DNA of 64,000 nt from Thermoanaerobaculia bacterium (GCA_017883205.1 JADGNZ010000014.1:61719-125718), one strand, 5' to 3'; shown: positions 34,212 through 43,844, counted from the first letter of the stretch. The notes: generated from the letters alone by a model not told the origin. Program-made: numbers and translations.

Positions 34212-36187
34212 CGCGAACGTCATTCGCAATCGTTGCGGTCGTCAGTTGCTTCATCGCTTCGGGCGCATCAGCGCGTGTGATCTTCGTCGACAGTGTGGCC
34301 GTTGCACCGGGGCAAGGCACACGACAGTGGCCATTTGCGACGCTGGCAAGCGCCGCCAACTCCAGCGCAATGGGCGATGTGATCTACGTCGCCGATTCGG
34401 GCACGCCGTACACCGACAGCATCGTATTGAAGAAGGGGCAGATTCTCGTCGGCTCGGCGTTCGGTCTTGATGCTCTGCGCACGGAGTTTAAGTTCGATAC
34501 CGGCGTCGACCTTCCGGCGAGACAGGGAGCGTCGCCGGTGATCCACGGCACGGTCTCGACCAGCGGCGACAACGTTATCGCCGGATGCACGATCGTCGCG
34601 GAGCGGATGCCGGGAATCAACGGATCGGGCGTGTTCGGGACGCTGACGGTGCGCGATGTGTACTTCAAGACGTCGCTGGGCGGGTTCGCCCTCTTTCTTC
34701 AGGATCAGCATGGCAAGGTGACGATCACGGGCGGCGCGGTCGACGCAACGCAACAGGGCGGCGGGCTTGGCTTCTCCGGCGGTGAAGGCGAGATCACCGT
34801 CGATCACTGCTCGATCTCCGGCGATTTCATGACGGCTCTGCGAGTCAGCAGCCGGCGGCTTGGCCCGATCACATTCCGCCGCGGTACGAAGTTTCGCGTC
34901 GCGGACGCTGGCGATGATGCCATCGTCCTGCGCGACCTCGAGCGAAGCGCTCCGATCGTGTTCGAGGATGTCGTCACGGTTCACGGCCGCCGCCGCGGAT
35001 TCGTCGCCAGCAACGTCGGCAGCGTGAAGCTGGGCGGGAGCTCGACCCTCAGCACGACGAACGGCGCCGCACTCGACGTCCGCGATTCGGGCGTCGAGCT
35101 TTCGTTCGAATCCGTCTCCGCTTCGGGCGTGGCGCCGGGAACGCTGGACGAGGGAATCGTCGTCGATCGCGTACATGGTCACGTCACGATTACCGGTGTC
35201 GACGGCAAGGGTGGAACCGGCGGCGCGATCCTTCACGCACGCGCCAACGGCATGCGCATCGCGCAGACGGCCAACGTGCGGATCGCCGGCATCACGCTCA
35301 CCGATAGTGGCGTGAATACTCCGGCCCGAGGGGTTCGCTGCGCGGGAACGTTTGACGTCAATTCGACGGCGGTTTGCCGCGCGGCGCTTTACCTGAGGCA
35401 TCTGACCGATTCGACATTCGAGAACATCGTCGTCGACGGCGGCGGCGCCATGGGCCTCAACGCGAACAATTTGCGCGACGTGTCGTTCTCCGGCCTGGAC
35501 GTCCACCGCGCCGGCGACGAGACCTTCGAGAGCGGGGTGTTGCTGCAGGAACTGGGCGGAACGATCACATTCAGCGCTTCGTCGTTTTCCGACAACGCCG
35601 GCAGCGAGGTGCTCGTCGAGCAGCGCTTCAATGCCGGCCGGCTCGTGCTCGATCGCTGTACGCTTTCCGCGCCGCAGCGTCCCGAGGTCGCGAAGCAGCT
35701 TCTGTCGGTTCAGGTGTCCGGAGGAGCGAAGCTCGACGTCGCGGTGCGCAACTCCGACCTGCGCGACAGCATCGGCTCCGCGATCGAGGCATCGTCGACG
35801 GAGAGCAGTTCGCTGGCACTCTCCGTCGCCGACTCGACACTCCAGCACTTCGGTCACGGCATCATCACCGGCTCGGCCACGCAGTCCTCGCATCTCGCCG
35901 TTGCGATTCATGGCAGCCAGTTCGCCGCGCCGGCGGTCCGCGAGCGCGCCTGGATCGAGATCGCCGGCAAAGACAAGGCATCCGTCTGCGCCGACGTGAG
36001 CTCGAACCGTTTCACGGCGCCGGAGGGGACCGCCGTTCGCCTCGGTGCCGCACCGGGATCACAGTTTGTAGTGACCGGCACCGTGTCTTCCGATAACAAG
36101 GCCATCGCGGCAGCAATGACGGCCGCAAACGGCGGCGCCCCGGTCGTCACCGAAGGGGTTATCTCCGCGAATTTAACCTGCCCTTAG
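34208..36187 (+). CDS. Secreted right-handed beta-helix protein
   Basis: A 659-residue protein with signal peptide (TSFAIVAVVSCFIASGASA). The start of the mature part, VIFVDSVAVAPGQGTRQWPF then ATLASAANSSAMGDVIYVA, is the typical opening of parallel beta-helix (pectate lyase-like) proteins. The remainder is a long series of 22-28 residue coils rich in V-x-I/V-x-G/N patterns. No catalytic residues are obvious. It is coupled by ATGA to the AAA+ gene. Confidence 0.82.
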   Translation: MTRTSFAIVAVVSCFIASGASARVIFVDSVAVAPGQGTRQWPFATLASAANSSAMGDVIYVADSGTPYTDSIVLKKGQILVGSAFGLDALRTEFKFDTGVDLPARQGASPVIHGTVSTSGDNVIAGCTIVAERMPGINGSGVFGTLTVRDVYFKTSLGGFALFLQDQHGKVTITGGAVDATQQGGGLGFSGGEGEITVDHCSISGDFMTALRVSSRRLGPITFRRGTKFRVADAGDDAIVLRDLERSAPIVFEDVVTVHGRRRGFVASNVGSVKLGGSSTLSTTNGAALDVRDSGVELSFESVSASGVAPGTLDEGIVVDRVHGHVTITGVDGKGGTGGAILHARANGMRIAQTANVRIAGITLTDSGVNTPARGVRCAGTFDVNSTAVCRAALYLRHLTDSTFENIVVDGGGAMGLNANNLRDVSFSGLDVHRAGDETFESGVLLQELGGTITFSASSFSDNAGSEVLVEQRFNAGRLVLDRCTLSAPQRPEVAKQLLSVQVSGGAKLDVAVRNSDLRDSIGSAIEASSTESSSLALSVADSTLQHFGHGIITGSATQSSHLAVAIHGSQFAAPAVRERAWIEIAGKDKASVCADVSSNRFTAPEGTAVRLGAAPGSQFVVTGTVSSDNKAIAAAMTAANGGAPVVTEGVISANLTCP

Positions 36188-36299
36188 TACTTCACAATAA
36201 CGCGGCGACGGAACCGTGTTACGATACGTCCCGTTCAGCTTGCCGTGCCGCAAGTATAAGAAAACATTAGATTTAATAACGTTAGGCAGGAAGTCAGCT

Positions 36300-37052
36300 A
36301 TGAAGTTGCCAGCCGTCCATCGTCGTCAATTCCTCAAGATCGCATCCGTCGCCGCCGTAGGGGTTGCCTTCAGCGAGCGACGCTTATTTGCGGCTACCAG
36401 CTCCGGCATCGTGCCGCTGCTCGGAGTCGGCTATGCGGCCTCGCTGCCGGAGGATGGCTTCACGGTTCCGATGGCCGATGCGTCGACGATCCTCAGCCCC
36501 GATCCCACGTTCATCAGCCGCGCCGCGCGCATCACTGTCGTCGGAGCGTCACGTGCCAAACAGTACGCGAATACCACCGGCGGAATCGGTGTCGATGCCT
36601 ACTTCCCCATCACCGGCCGCGACGCGGCCAAGTCTCCGCGGTTTGGATTCTGGTCCGCCGCGAACAATGCGATGACCGGTCCGGTGTCGTTTCGGATGCC
36701 CGCGCTGGCAACCACGGGCCTCGCGTTCGTCGTGCGGCGCTTGCGTCCGACCGCCGGAGACGGCCAGTTGAACACTGTGCCGGCGCTCGAGACGGAGACG
36801 TCGCCTTTGACGCTGTCGCTTGGCAACGTGGACGGCCCCAAGCTGGCTCGCGGCATCTACGCACTGGCGTTCCGTGAAGAGAATGGCGACAGCGCTCCGA
36901 GCTGGAATCGCACGTTGCTGATGCACCAGGCCGGCCAGTACTCGCTCTCCGGCGTCACCGGCGTGACCTACGTTTTGCTGCAGGTCGATTACGACGAAGA
37001 GCCGGCTGCGATTGCGCCTGCACCGCCGCGGAATCGCGCGTCGAGACACTGA
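36300..37052 (+). CDS. Tat-exported protein of unknown function
   Basis: A 250-residue protein from the ATG at 36300, preceded by AGGAAG. The N-terminus HRRQFLKIASVAAVGVAFS has a twin-arginine motif (RRQFLK) and hydrophobic core, indicating folded export. The mature part is beta-rich with no recognised domain (ISRAARITVVGASRAKQ, GPVSFRMPAL, TPLTLSLGN-like). Earlier in-frame start codons would add about 28 residues without improving the signal. Possibly co-transcribed with the upstream beta-helix gene. Confidence 0.75.
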   Translation: MKLPAVHRRQFLKIASVAAVGVAFSERRLFAATSSGIVPLLGVGYAASLPEDGFTVPMADASTILSPDPTFISRAARITVVGASRAKQYANTTGGIGVDAYFPITGRDAAKSPRFGFWSAANNAMTGPVSFRMPALATTGLAFVVRRLRPTAGDGQLNTVPALETETSPLTLSLGNVDGPKLARGIYALAFREENGDSAPSWNRTLLMHQAGQYSLSGVTGVTYVLLQVDYDEEPAAIAPAPPRNRASRH

Positions 37053-37180
37053 CGCGCGGGAGTTGCAGGTCGGGTGTCGGGTGTCGGAGCGTGAAGCCGA
37101 CGCGGCATCGAGTTCCAACGCGGCCTGACTTGTTTACTCGTGCCTTGTTTCAGGCCCTTTGATCCTCACGCTCCGACCTC

Positions 37181-37386
37181 CAATCGAGCGCCTTCTCCCC
37201 TCGTGCTTTTCGAGGGGAGAAGGTGCCGAAGGCGGATGAGAGGTGTGGTGCAATCGAACGGCATGGAGTTCTAACCTGCGCGAAGTGCTCCATGACCCAC
37301 CGTTGTCGCGAGAGTCAAACGCCCCCTCATCCGGCTTCGCCACCTTCTCCCCCACTGAGAAGCGTGGGGGAGAAGGCGCTCGATTG
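37181..37386. repeat. MITE-like element, family 1 (206 bp)
   Basis: The same terminal inverted repeats as at 5743-5898 (CAATCGAGCGCCTTCTCCCC and complement). Each end has a hairpin arm plus GCCGGATGAGG. The core of about 70 bases differs from the other copy, as expected for two arms bracketing a variable centre. Confidence 0.7.
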
Positions 37387-37461
37387 GGAACACGCTGCAA
37401 GCAATTCCGTGCAAGTGTGAGAAGTGTGCAGACTATCCGCCGCGGCTACAATGCGCGCCCT

Positions 37462-38391
37462 ATGGCCGAACCCGGGAAATCGCTCTTCGACAAGTTGAAA
37501 CGTGGGCTCTTCATGACCCACACCGAGATCATCGAGAAGGTGAAAGAGTCGCTGACTCCTGACCTTCCGATCGATCAATCCGCCATCGACCGCCTCGAGG
37601 AAGGTCTTCTCGGCGCAGACGTTGGCGCGGAGCTCAGCATGTCGCTGGTCGGACGGATCGAACAACGCGTCCGCGCCGAGCGGATCACTTCGATGGACCG
37701 CTTCACCGCGGTGTTGCGGGAGGAAGCGCGGTCGCTCATCCCGCAGCGCGCGATCTCGACGATCGATGTGACGCGCGCCAAGCCCTTCGTCATCCTCGTC
37801 GTCGGCGTCAACGGAACCGGCAAGACGACGACGATCGCTAAACTCGCCTCGCGCTTCAAGGGCGAAGGCAAGACCGTCCTCCTCGGCGCTGCCGACACCT
37901 TTCGCGCCGCTGCAATCGAGCAGCTACAACTGTGGGCCGAGCGCATCGGCGTCGATATGGTCAAGCACCAGGCGGGCTCCGATCCGGGAGCCGTTGCGCA
38001 CGACACAGTCACCGCAGCGAAGGCTCGCGGTACCGACGTCGTCCTCATCGACACCGCGGGCCGCCTACACAACAAGTCGCACCTGATGCAGGAGTTGTCC
38101 AAGGTTCGCCGCGTGATCGAGAAGGAGTTGCCGGGCGCGCCTCACGAAACGCTCCTGGTGCTCGACGGCACCACCGGCCAGAACGGCGTGAGTCAGGCTG
38201 CGGCGTTCCTCGAGGCTGCACATGTCACAGGAATGGTCGTGACGAAGCTCGATGGCACGGCGAAAGGCGGCGTGATTCTCTCGATCATGCGCCAGTTCGA
38301 CATCCCGGTGAAGTTCGTCGGGGTTGGTGAGAGCGCCGAGGATCTGATTCCGTTCGATCCGGCAGCCTATGTCGATACGCTCTTCGAGTGA
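37462..38391 (+). CDS. ftsY: Signal recognition particle receptor FtsY
   Basis: A 309-residue protein from the ATG at 37462. The NG domain is complete: N-domain helices (TEIIEKVKESLT), G1 GVNGTGKTTTIAKLA, the insertion-box DTFRAAAIEQL, G3 LIDTAGR, and G4 TKLDGTAKGG. It lacks the long acidic A domain of E. coli FtsY. It receives SRP-ribosome complexes at the membrane using GTP. Its last 25 bases overlap the end of the convergent gene at 38367. In-frame sequence upstream of the ATG is repeat family 1. Confidence 0.95.
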   Translation: MAEPGKSLFDKLKRGLFMTHTEIIEKVKESLTPDLPIDQSAIDRLEEGLLGADVGAELSMSLVGRIEQRVRAERITSMDRFTAVLREEARSLIPQRAISTIDVTRAKPFVILVVGVNGTGKTTTIAKLASRFKGEGKTVLLGAADTFRAAAIEQLQLWAERIGVDMVKHQAGSDPGAVAHDTVTAAKARGTDVVLIDTAGRLHNKSHLMQELSKVRRVIEKELPGAPHETLLVLDGTTGQNGVSQAAAFLEAAHVTGMVVTKLDGTAKGGVILSIMRQFDIPVKFVGVGESAEDLIPFDPAAYVDTLFE

Positions 38392-38891
38392 CTCAGACCC
38401 CACCACGCGGCGAAGACGACGCCGAACATCCCGACGATGCGGAAGACCAGCTCCGCGGTGAGCCAGAAATTCGCGCCGGCATTACCGTAGTGCGCCTCGC
38501 TCCAGGCGCCTTGCCGCACTGCGTAGGTCGATTCGATCGAGATCAGAAGGCTCACGCAGTGCGATGCGAAGAGGATCGCCAGCGCGATCGCCAGCCCGCG
38601 AAGATTGGCGAGACTCCAGGCGCGCTCGTTCGATGCGAAGAGCGCCAGCAGCAGAATGATGTTGTAGGTGAGCTGATCGGCAGGAATCGTCGCCGTCGGG
38701 ATCGGAGTCGCCGATGTCACGAAGATCTGGCGCTCCTGCGGAACCAGCACCAGCGGCGACAGCCGCCGGTCGGCGTGAAGCAGCAGTTGCGTGGCCGGCG
38801 CCAGCACGTAGTTGTAGGCCGGCGTGGCAGCCCACCAGATCGCGACACCGAGCACGAGGCCGGCGAGGAACCTAGAGACTCGCAGGAGCAT
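38367..38891 (-). CDS. Exosortase H-associated membrane protein
   Basis: A 174-residue protein with four hydrophobic segments, starting MLLRVSRFLAGLVLGVAIWW and containing ATIPADQLTYNIILLLALFAS. It directly follows exosortase H with a 20-base overlap. Such small membrane proteins commonly accompany XrtH genes, and that context is the main support. Function unknown. Confidence 0.75.
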   Translation of the reverse strand: MLLRVSRFLAGLVLGVAIWWAATPAYNYVLAPATQLLLHADRRLSPLVLVPQERQIFVTSATPIPTATIPADQLTYNIILLLALFASNERAWSLANLRGLAIALAILFASHCVSLLISIESTYAVRQGAWSEAHYGNAGANFWLTAELVFRIVGMFGVVFAAWWGLSHSKSVST

Positions 38892-39381
38892 CGCGCGGGG
38901 TGACCTTCGAGGTCCAGATGAGGAAGAGAAGGACCGCAGCGCCGAACATCAGCGTCTGCCAGACGGCGAGGTGAAAGGTCTCGAAGATGCTGCGGTGATA
39001 GACGCCGAGAAGGTAGAGCGAGTCGATGCGGATGATGTTGAGCGCTTCGAGGATGACCGCCGCGGCGGCGGCGCCGATGAACCGCTTTCGCATCGGAGCG
39101 TGAAAGGCGAGCATCGCCGCGCAGACGAAGACGACAGCCTCGAGGCCGTTGCAGCCGCCGCGGATGTCCACCGCAAATTTCGCCCCGGCGATGACCGTGC
39201 CGGAGACATGCACGCGCTCGCCGATCAGGTTCAGTGCTGCGCCTGAGACACGAGCCAGCGCTCCGGTGAACGGCAGCACGGCATGAGTGTCCACCCAGCC
39301 GATGGTGATGAGCGCGTAGAACGCGATGAGAAGAACTGCGAAGACGATGAGAAACCGCGTTTGCCGCGGAGCAAGAGCCAT
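38872..39381 (-). CDS. xrtH: Exosortase H
   Basis: A 169-residue membrane protein with about five helices. The transpeptidase triad is visible: Cys77 in RGGCNGLEA, Arg118 in LNIIRIDSLYLLG and His137 in FETFHLAVWQ. The short size and GGCNG context fit exosortase H, which processes proteins with an IPTLxxWG-CTERM tail and hands them to the cell surface. No substrate with that tail was seen in the window. It is followed by an associated membrane protein. Confidence 0.85.
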   Translation of the reverse strand: MALAPRQTRFLIVFAVLLIAFYALITIGWVDTHAVLPFTGALARVSGAALNLIGERVHVSGTVIAGAKFAVDIRGGCNGLEAVVFVCAAMLAFHAPMRKRFIGAAAAAVILEALNIIRIDSLYLLGVYHRSIFETFHLAVWQTLMFGAAVLLFLIWTSKVTPRDAPASL

Positions 39382-39409
39382 GCAGCGATTCTAGCAGTTG
39401 GCGCGGGGA

Positions 39410-40075
39410 TCACTCCCGATGCACGTAAATCGTGTCGTCGGTGCGCTCGAAACGAAGGTTGTTCTGGCGGAGCACGATGTCGAGTGCCTTCGTCCATGGG
39501 ACGTCGACCAGATCCACTGTCACCTGACCGCTGATGCCGTCGTCGACGACGATATCGGTCTTCGTCAGTTGCGCGAACGTACGCAGGACATCGTGAATGT
39601 CGGCCTCCTTCAGTGTGATCGATATACCCTCCGCCGGCTTCAAACGTGAGTCGGTTCGCTGCGCGATGAGCTTCGTGATCATCGGAGGCTCATGATTGAC
39701 GGTTGTTTCAACTTCGACAGTGTCGTCGGCGTGACCGATCATGCGGATGACGGTTTCATTTCCTTCGCCCGTGCGTGACCTCGTTCCAGAGGTTGCTATC
39801 CCCCATTTTTCGACAGCGCTTCGAAGTTTGGCTGAAGCGATCAGTTTGCCACTCGTTCGATCGCGAACTGTAAGGTCGAAGTTGAAGAAGTCGGACAACG
39901 CTTCCCGGGTTGCAGTCACTTCGACCTTGTATTTCGAGGAAGTGTTGTCGCCTCGCGAGATCGCTCGGGCAACGCCAACGCCAATCGTGGCCATGGTGAG
40001 TACGGCGATGACCGACGCTGCCAGAAGCCGGTGGTTGAGAAGACGGCGTGATCCAAAAGTCATGATTGCCTCCAT
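39410..40075 (-). CDS. Partial duplicate of the M56/TonB/STN gene
   Basis: A 221-residue protein starting MEAIMTFGSRRLLNHR, which matches an internal segment of the neighbour at 40232-42070. It keeps the transmembrane helix (LAASVIAVLTMATIGVGVARA), the following beta domain (SSKYKVEVTATREALSDFFNF) and the C-terminal STN-like domain (ISITLKEADIHDVLRTFAQLT). The peptidase and the TonB-type domain are absent. Sequence upstream of the start (GCACGAGACCGCGGCTACG) also matches the interior of the larger gene. It is a tandem duplicate with deletions, still open and perhaps expressed. Confidence 0.8.
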   Translation of the reverse strand: MEAIMTFGSRRLLNHRLLAASVIAVLTMATIGVGVARAISRGDNTSSKYKVEVTATREALSDFFNFDLTVRDRTSGKLIASAKLRSAVEKWGIATSGTRSRTGEGNETVIRMIGHADDTVEVETTVNHEPPMITKLIAQRTDSRLKPAEGISITLKEADIHDVLRTFAQLTKTDIVVDDGISGQVTVDLVDVPWTKALDIVLRQNNLRFERTDDTIYVHRE

Positions 40076-40126
40076 GCACGAGACCGCGGCTACGTGGAGC
40101 GAGAGCCACGCCGCGATTCTAGCCCA

Positions 40127-40175
40127 GGAGTGCGGGCGTCTCGCCCGCGGCCATCGGGCGTCCCCGCCCGATGGT
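40127..40175. repeat. Half copy of repeat family 2
   Basis: GGAGTGCGGGCGTCTCGCCC, then GCGGCCATCGGGCGTCCCCG, as at 26651 and 56056, but without the inverted partner end. Confidence 0.6.
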
Positions 40176-40231
40176 AGTGCCAGAAATGCCCGAAAGTGTG
40201 AAAAGTGCCGGCTGGCAGTTGACGCCGGACG

Positions 40232-42070
40232 TCAGCGGCGATGAACCTGAATGGTGTTGCCACTCCGCTCGTAGCGGAGATTGGCATCGCGGAGAATGTG
40301 GTCGAAGGCATCCATCCACGGCGTGTCACGCTCCGTTACCGTAACCGTGCCTCTAATGTCGTCGTCGACCAGGATGGTCATGTTCGTCGCCAGCGAGAAC
40401 GTCTTCATGACGTCGCGGATGTCGGCATCTTTCAGATTGATCGAAATGGGTTCGCCGCCACTGGCTGTGGGTCTCTCCTCGACGGTCCGCGTGGCTGCGG
40501 GCCCGGCCGCTCGGAAGTTGATCGTGAGATTGAAGAGCACGTCCACTGCCGTTCCATTCAGAGTGGCGGGACGGAACGTCCATTGCTTCACCGCATCGAG
40601 GGCAGCCTGATCCAGCCCGAATGGCAGCGGTTTGAGGACGCGCGCATCCTTTACGACGCCCGTGTGATCGATCACCACTTCGAGAATGACGACGCCGCTG
40701 ATCCTCGATTCTTTGGCAAGGGCTGGGTAAATCGGCTCCACGCGGTTGATGACCACAGGTGGCTTGACGTCGCCGCCGACGCGGAGTGGCGAATCACCTG
40801 GGATGCGGAGGGATTGGGAACCGCCCGTCACCGCGCTCTTCATGACGATCCTCGCGACGATCGCCGGCTCCTGATCCACGGTCGTTTCAACCTCGGCGGT
40901 GCCATCCGCATGACCGATCGCGCGGACGACGGCCGTGTGGTGTCCGGACTCCTTCGAGGTCATTTCAGACGTGGCCATCGACCATTGCTCGGCGCTGCTT
41001 CGAAGGTTGGCCGTTGAGACGACGACGCCGCTGGCTCGATCGCTCACGGTCACGGCGAAATTGAATACGTCGGACGACACATCGCGAGTCAGCGTCACAT
41101 CGACCTTGTACTTCGAATCCGGACTGCCTCCCGAGGGAAGAGCGCGGGCTACGCCGAGTCCTATCGTGGTCAGCGAAAAAGCGGCGAGGACAGCGACAAA
41201 GACGGCGCGGTGGTTGAGAAGACGGCGTGATCCAAAAGTCATGATTGCCTCCATTCGTTCGCGGATGGTGTTGCTGACGATGCACGAGACCGCGGCTACG
41301 CGAGGTCCGATAGCGGCCTCGCAGACTTTGCGCAACGCGTTGACGTACGTGTCGGAATCGCCCGATGCGACGACGACCGCGTCGCAAGCTTCTTCGCGTG
41401 CGGCGTCCAGGATGTGGCGTGCAGTCCAGACCAGCGGGTGGAACCAGAGCGCGCAGCCGGCGATCGACTCGATGAGCCCGAGAAGGTTGTCGTGCCGTGC
41501 GATGTGAGCGCATTCGTGCGTCAGGATCGTCTCCAGCTCACTCGCCGAAAGGTGCGTCGCGGCCGGAATGAGGATGACGGGGCGTAGCATGCCGGCAGTG
41601 GCGGGGGCCGATATCGATTGCGAGCGGACGAGGCGTACGGGCCGCGCGAGGCGGGCCCGTACGAGCGCGCGCCCGAGGGCAGCCAGTTCGCCGGGCGTTG
41701 CGTCGAGATCATCGGCGAGCGCTCGACGCAGTGCCGCTCGTCCGCGGAGGAGAGCGCGGACCATGAGGCCGGCTGCAATCAACAGCCACAGGGAGATCAG
41801 GATCGCCGGCCAGCGCGAAACGGGAGCTGCGGCTCCATCCGCGGCGCTCAGCGGTCCTAGCGCTTCGATGACCATCGTGCCTTTCGGCATGCGCGCCAGA
41901 TCGATGCCGATGAGCGCAAGGACGCGCGGAACGATCGCCGAGGGGACAGCGAACTTCATCAGTGCCGCGAAGACAATCGCGTAGCGCGTTCGCGCGGCCA
42001 GCCGCGGCATCTGCGCCAGAAGAATGGCGATGGCGAGGACGAGCGTCGACTCGAAGAGGTGGCCGCTCAT
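40232..42070 (-). CDS. BlaR1-like M56 metallopeptidase with TonB and STN domains
   Basis: A 612-residue protein. Residues 1-130 hold three hydrophobic helices. The M56 zinc site is His185-Glu186-His189 (THECAHIARHD) with AREEACD at 224-230 as third-ligand region. A further helix (FVAVLAAFSLTTIGLGVA) is followed by a beta domain. Near 445-525 lies a TonB C-terminal-type domain (GVVILEVVIDHTGVVKD to QWTFRPATLNG), and the end is an STN-type secretin/TonB short domain (ISINLKDADIRDVMKTF). BlaR1-like proteins cleave BlaI-type repressors after sensing an extracellular signal. The sensor here is not a penicillin-binding domain, so the signal is unknown. Confidence 0.88.
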   Translation of the reverse strand: MSGHLFESTLVLAIAILLAQMPRLAARTRYAIVFAALMKFAVPSAIVPRVLALIGIDLARMPKGTMVIEALGPLSAADGAAAPVSRWPAILISLWLLIAAGLMVRALLRGRAALRRALADDLDATPGELAALGRALVRARLARPVRLVRSQSISAPATAGMLRPVILIPAATHLSASELETILTHECAHIARHDNLLGLIESIAGCALWFHPLVWTARHILDAAREEACDAVVVASGDSDTYVNALRKVCEAAIGPRVAAVSCIVSNTIRERMEAIMTFGSRRLLNHRAVFVAVLAAFSLTTIGLGVARALPSGGSPDSKYKVDVTLTRDVSSDVFNFAVTVSDRASGVVVSTANLRSSAEQWSMATSEMTSKESGHHTAVVRAIGHADGTAEVETTVDQEPAIVARIVMKSAVTGGSQSLRIPGDSPLRVGGDVKPPVVINRVEPIYPALAKESRISGVVILEVVIDHTGVVKDARVLKPLPFGLDQAALDAVKQWTFRPATLNGTAVDVLFNLTINFRAAGPAATRTVEERPTASGGEPISINLKDADIRDVMKTFSLATNMTILVDDDIRGTVTVTERDTPWMDAFDHILRDANLRYERSGNTIQVHRR

Positions 42071-42152
42071 TTCCGGCCTCGCTCAGGACCGATGTCAGCG
42101 ATGAAGCCGATGCACCGTCTCTGACTGGCAATCGCTGTGGGATGGGGGCGCG

Positions 42153-43844
42153 TCATTTCGCCTCGTTGCCTTTGAAAAGGACGATGATCAGATCTTCGCC
42201 GCTCCACCGGATCTGAGCTTTGGAGGCCTTTACCGAAACGCCGGGAAGATCGAGCGCTAAGTTCGTAACGGCGCCGTCTTGCGTTTGCAGCGACGCCAAG
42301 GCTTTCTCAACCTCCGCCCGAGTGGCATTGACAGGAAGGCGGAATCGGACGAGCCGCCGTCCGTTGTTTCGCAGCAACGGCGCTGGCACCTTTTGTTTGA
42401 GCTCGCCCTCCTGACCAAATGTGACGCCTATAGGAACCTGGGAGAAGATGGTGCGCTCCCCATCGACCTTTGTAATGCCGAAAGGGGTGAAATTCATGCC
42501 GACTTTGGACGAAGAATCGAGCCCCGAGTAGTCCACGATAAGGCCGACGCCAGGGCCCTTCTCGATTTCATTGAGCACGGCCTGAGTATGTGCCTTGCCT
42601 TCGTCTGCCAGTTTCGTCTTGCTCTGTACGAGAGAAGCATACGCGGGGTCGCTCCTGGCTTCGCGAAGCGCGTCTGCCAGCTCGGTTGATGAGGGCTTCA
42701 GCGCTTCCTCAGCGATTGTGGTCAAAGAAGTATCAGGCGAGAAAATCCGGCTTTTCCAATTCGATGACAACTTGTCCAGCATCGCGCCTACTGCCATGCC
42801 GGAATAGTACAGTCGCCTACGCAGCGGGGCTGTTCCGTAAGGATCGTTGTTGACCACAACCGCGCCGTTCATGTTCTTGAGCATGGATTCGATGAGCTGT
42901 TCGCGCCGCGGCGCCAGGTCCGGATAGCCGCCGAAACCTTGTGCCCACGACATCGCGGCTCCTGGAACCCTTCCCTCCAGTACCTGGAAAAGACGATACT
43001 GAGTGTACTCCGCCAGTCCCTCATTGAACTCGCAGCCGTTCTCGTATTCCACGGCCTTGGCAGGCAGGCTGGCACGGCGATCCTTGCGCAGGGCCAGCCA
43101 GCGCACGGCTGCGCGTCGCACTGCCGCAGCGTCAGTAGCGCGCAGGGCCTCCGCGAGCGCCGAACCCTCTTGCGCCATACCTACGTTGTTTTCCACGGAA
43201 AGCACCGGATACTGCAACAGCAGCATTTCATTGGCGCCCTTATCGGGCGCCTGGGCGTGTTGGAAAACGTGAAAAGCCTCATGGACCACCATCGCGAGTT
43301 GGTCATACGGATCAGGAGCTAAGTCCGAAAAGTCCAGCGCCTGAATCTTCTCAGCAGCCGGCCGGGTGTCCTCCAGCAGGGCTCTTACTTGGTTCCTCAA
43401 ATTGGACAGGGTGTCAGCGACAACGAGGGTTCGGACCCCACCGATGTCTTTCGAGGTGTTCTGCCCGTCCCATTGGATGATTGTTGGACCGTCTTTTACA
43501 AATATTCGGCCGCCGGGAAAGCTGATCGGGCCGGTATAGGGGAGAAACCCATCGGGCGGGTGCGGGTGATTGATGAGCACGTCCTGTTTCCCCGGCAAAT
43601 AGAAGAGCAGGGGCGTGCGGGACGCGTCCCAGCCTGGCCAAACGGAGTTCTGTGGAGAGGCGATCAGCGCCCATACCTCTGCCGCTTCCGCAATCAACAG
43701 CGGATCCACCTGCAATGTCACCGCACTGGACGGGAGGTCCTTTGCGTTTCTTTTCGGTGTGTTCTGCGCATTCGCGAGCGATGCGGAAAGAACTGTAAAA
43801 ACCACTGCGAAGGTCAGAATCTGAGGCGTTCGAATCCCCCTCAT
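42153..43844 (-). CDS. Secreted HExxH metallopeptidase-like protein
   Basis: A 563-residue protein with signal peptide (ILTFAVVFTVLSASLANAQ). A gluzincin-type zinc motif, HEAFH at 188-192, with a likely third ligand Glu275 in NEGLAEY, indicates a metallopeptidase fold. The remainder is not recognised. Its start codon overlaps the blaI stop by ATGA, placing it between the repressor and the M56 gene, where normally the two are adjacent. An 18-base sequence at its start recurs at the M56 start, which suggests it was inserted. Periplasmic location is expected. Confidence 0.8.
   Translation of the reverse strand: MRGIRTPQILTFAVVFTVLSASLANAQNTPKRNAKDLPSSAVTLQVDPLLIAEAAEVWALIASPQNSVWPGWDASRTPLLFYLPGKQDVLINHPHPPDGFLPYTGPISFPGGRIFVKDGPTIIQWDGQNTSKDIGGVRTLVVADTLSNLRNQVRALLEDTRPAAEKIQALDFSDLAPDPYDQLAMVVHEAFHVFQHAQAPDKGANEMLLLQYPVLSVENNVGMAQEGSALAEALRATDAAAVRRAAVRWLALRKDRRASLPAKAVEYENGCEFNEGLAEYTQYRLFQVLEGRVPGAAMSWAQGFGGYPDLAPRREQLIESMLKNMNGAVVVNNDPYGTAPLRRRLYYSGMAVGAMLDKLSSNWKSRIFSPDTSLTTIAEEALKPSSTELADALREARSDPAYASLVQSKTKLADEGKAHTQAVLNEIEKGPGVGLIVDYSGLDSSSKVGMNFTPFGITKVDGERTIFSQVPIGVTFGQEGELKQKVPAPLLRNNGRRLVRFRLPVNATRAEVEKALASLQTQDGAVTNLALDLPGVSVKASKAQIRWSGEDLIIVLFKGNEAK

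Noticed and set aside
34268..35911. 547-residue open frame on the minus strand
   Set aside because: It lies opposite a beta-helix gene with a signal peptide, and its Arg/Ala/Val-rich, low-aromatic composition is typical of antisense frames in GC-rich DNA.
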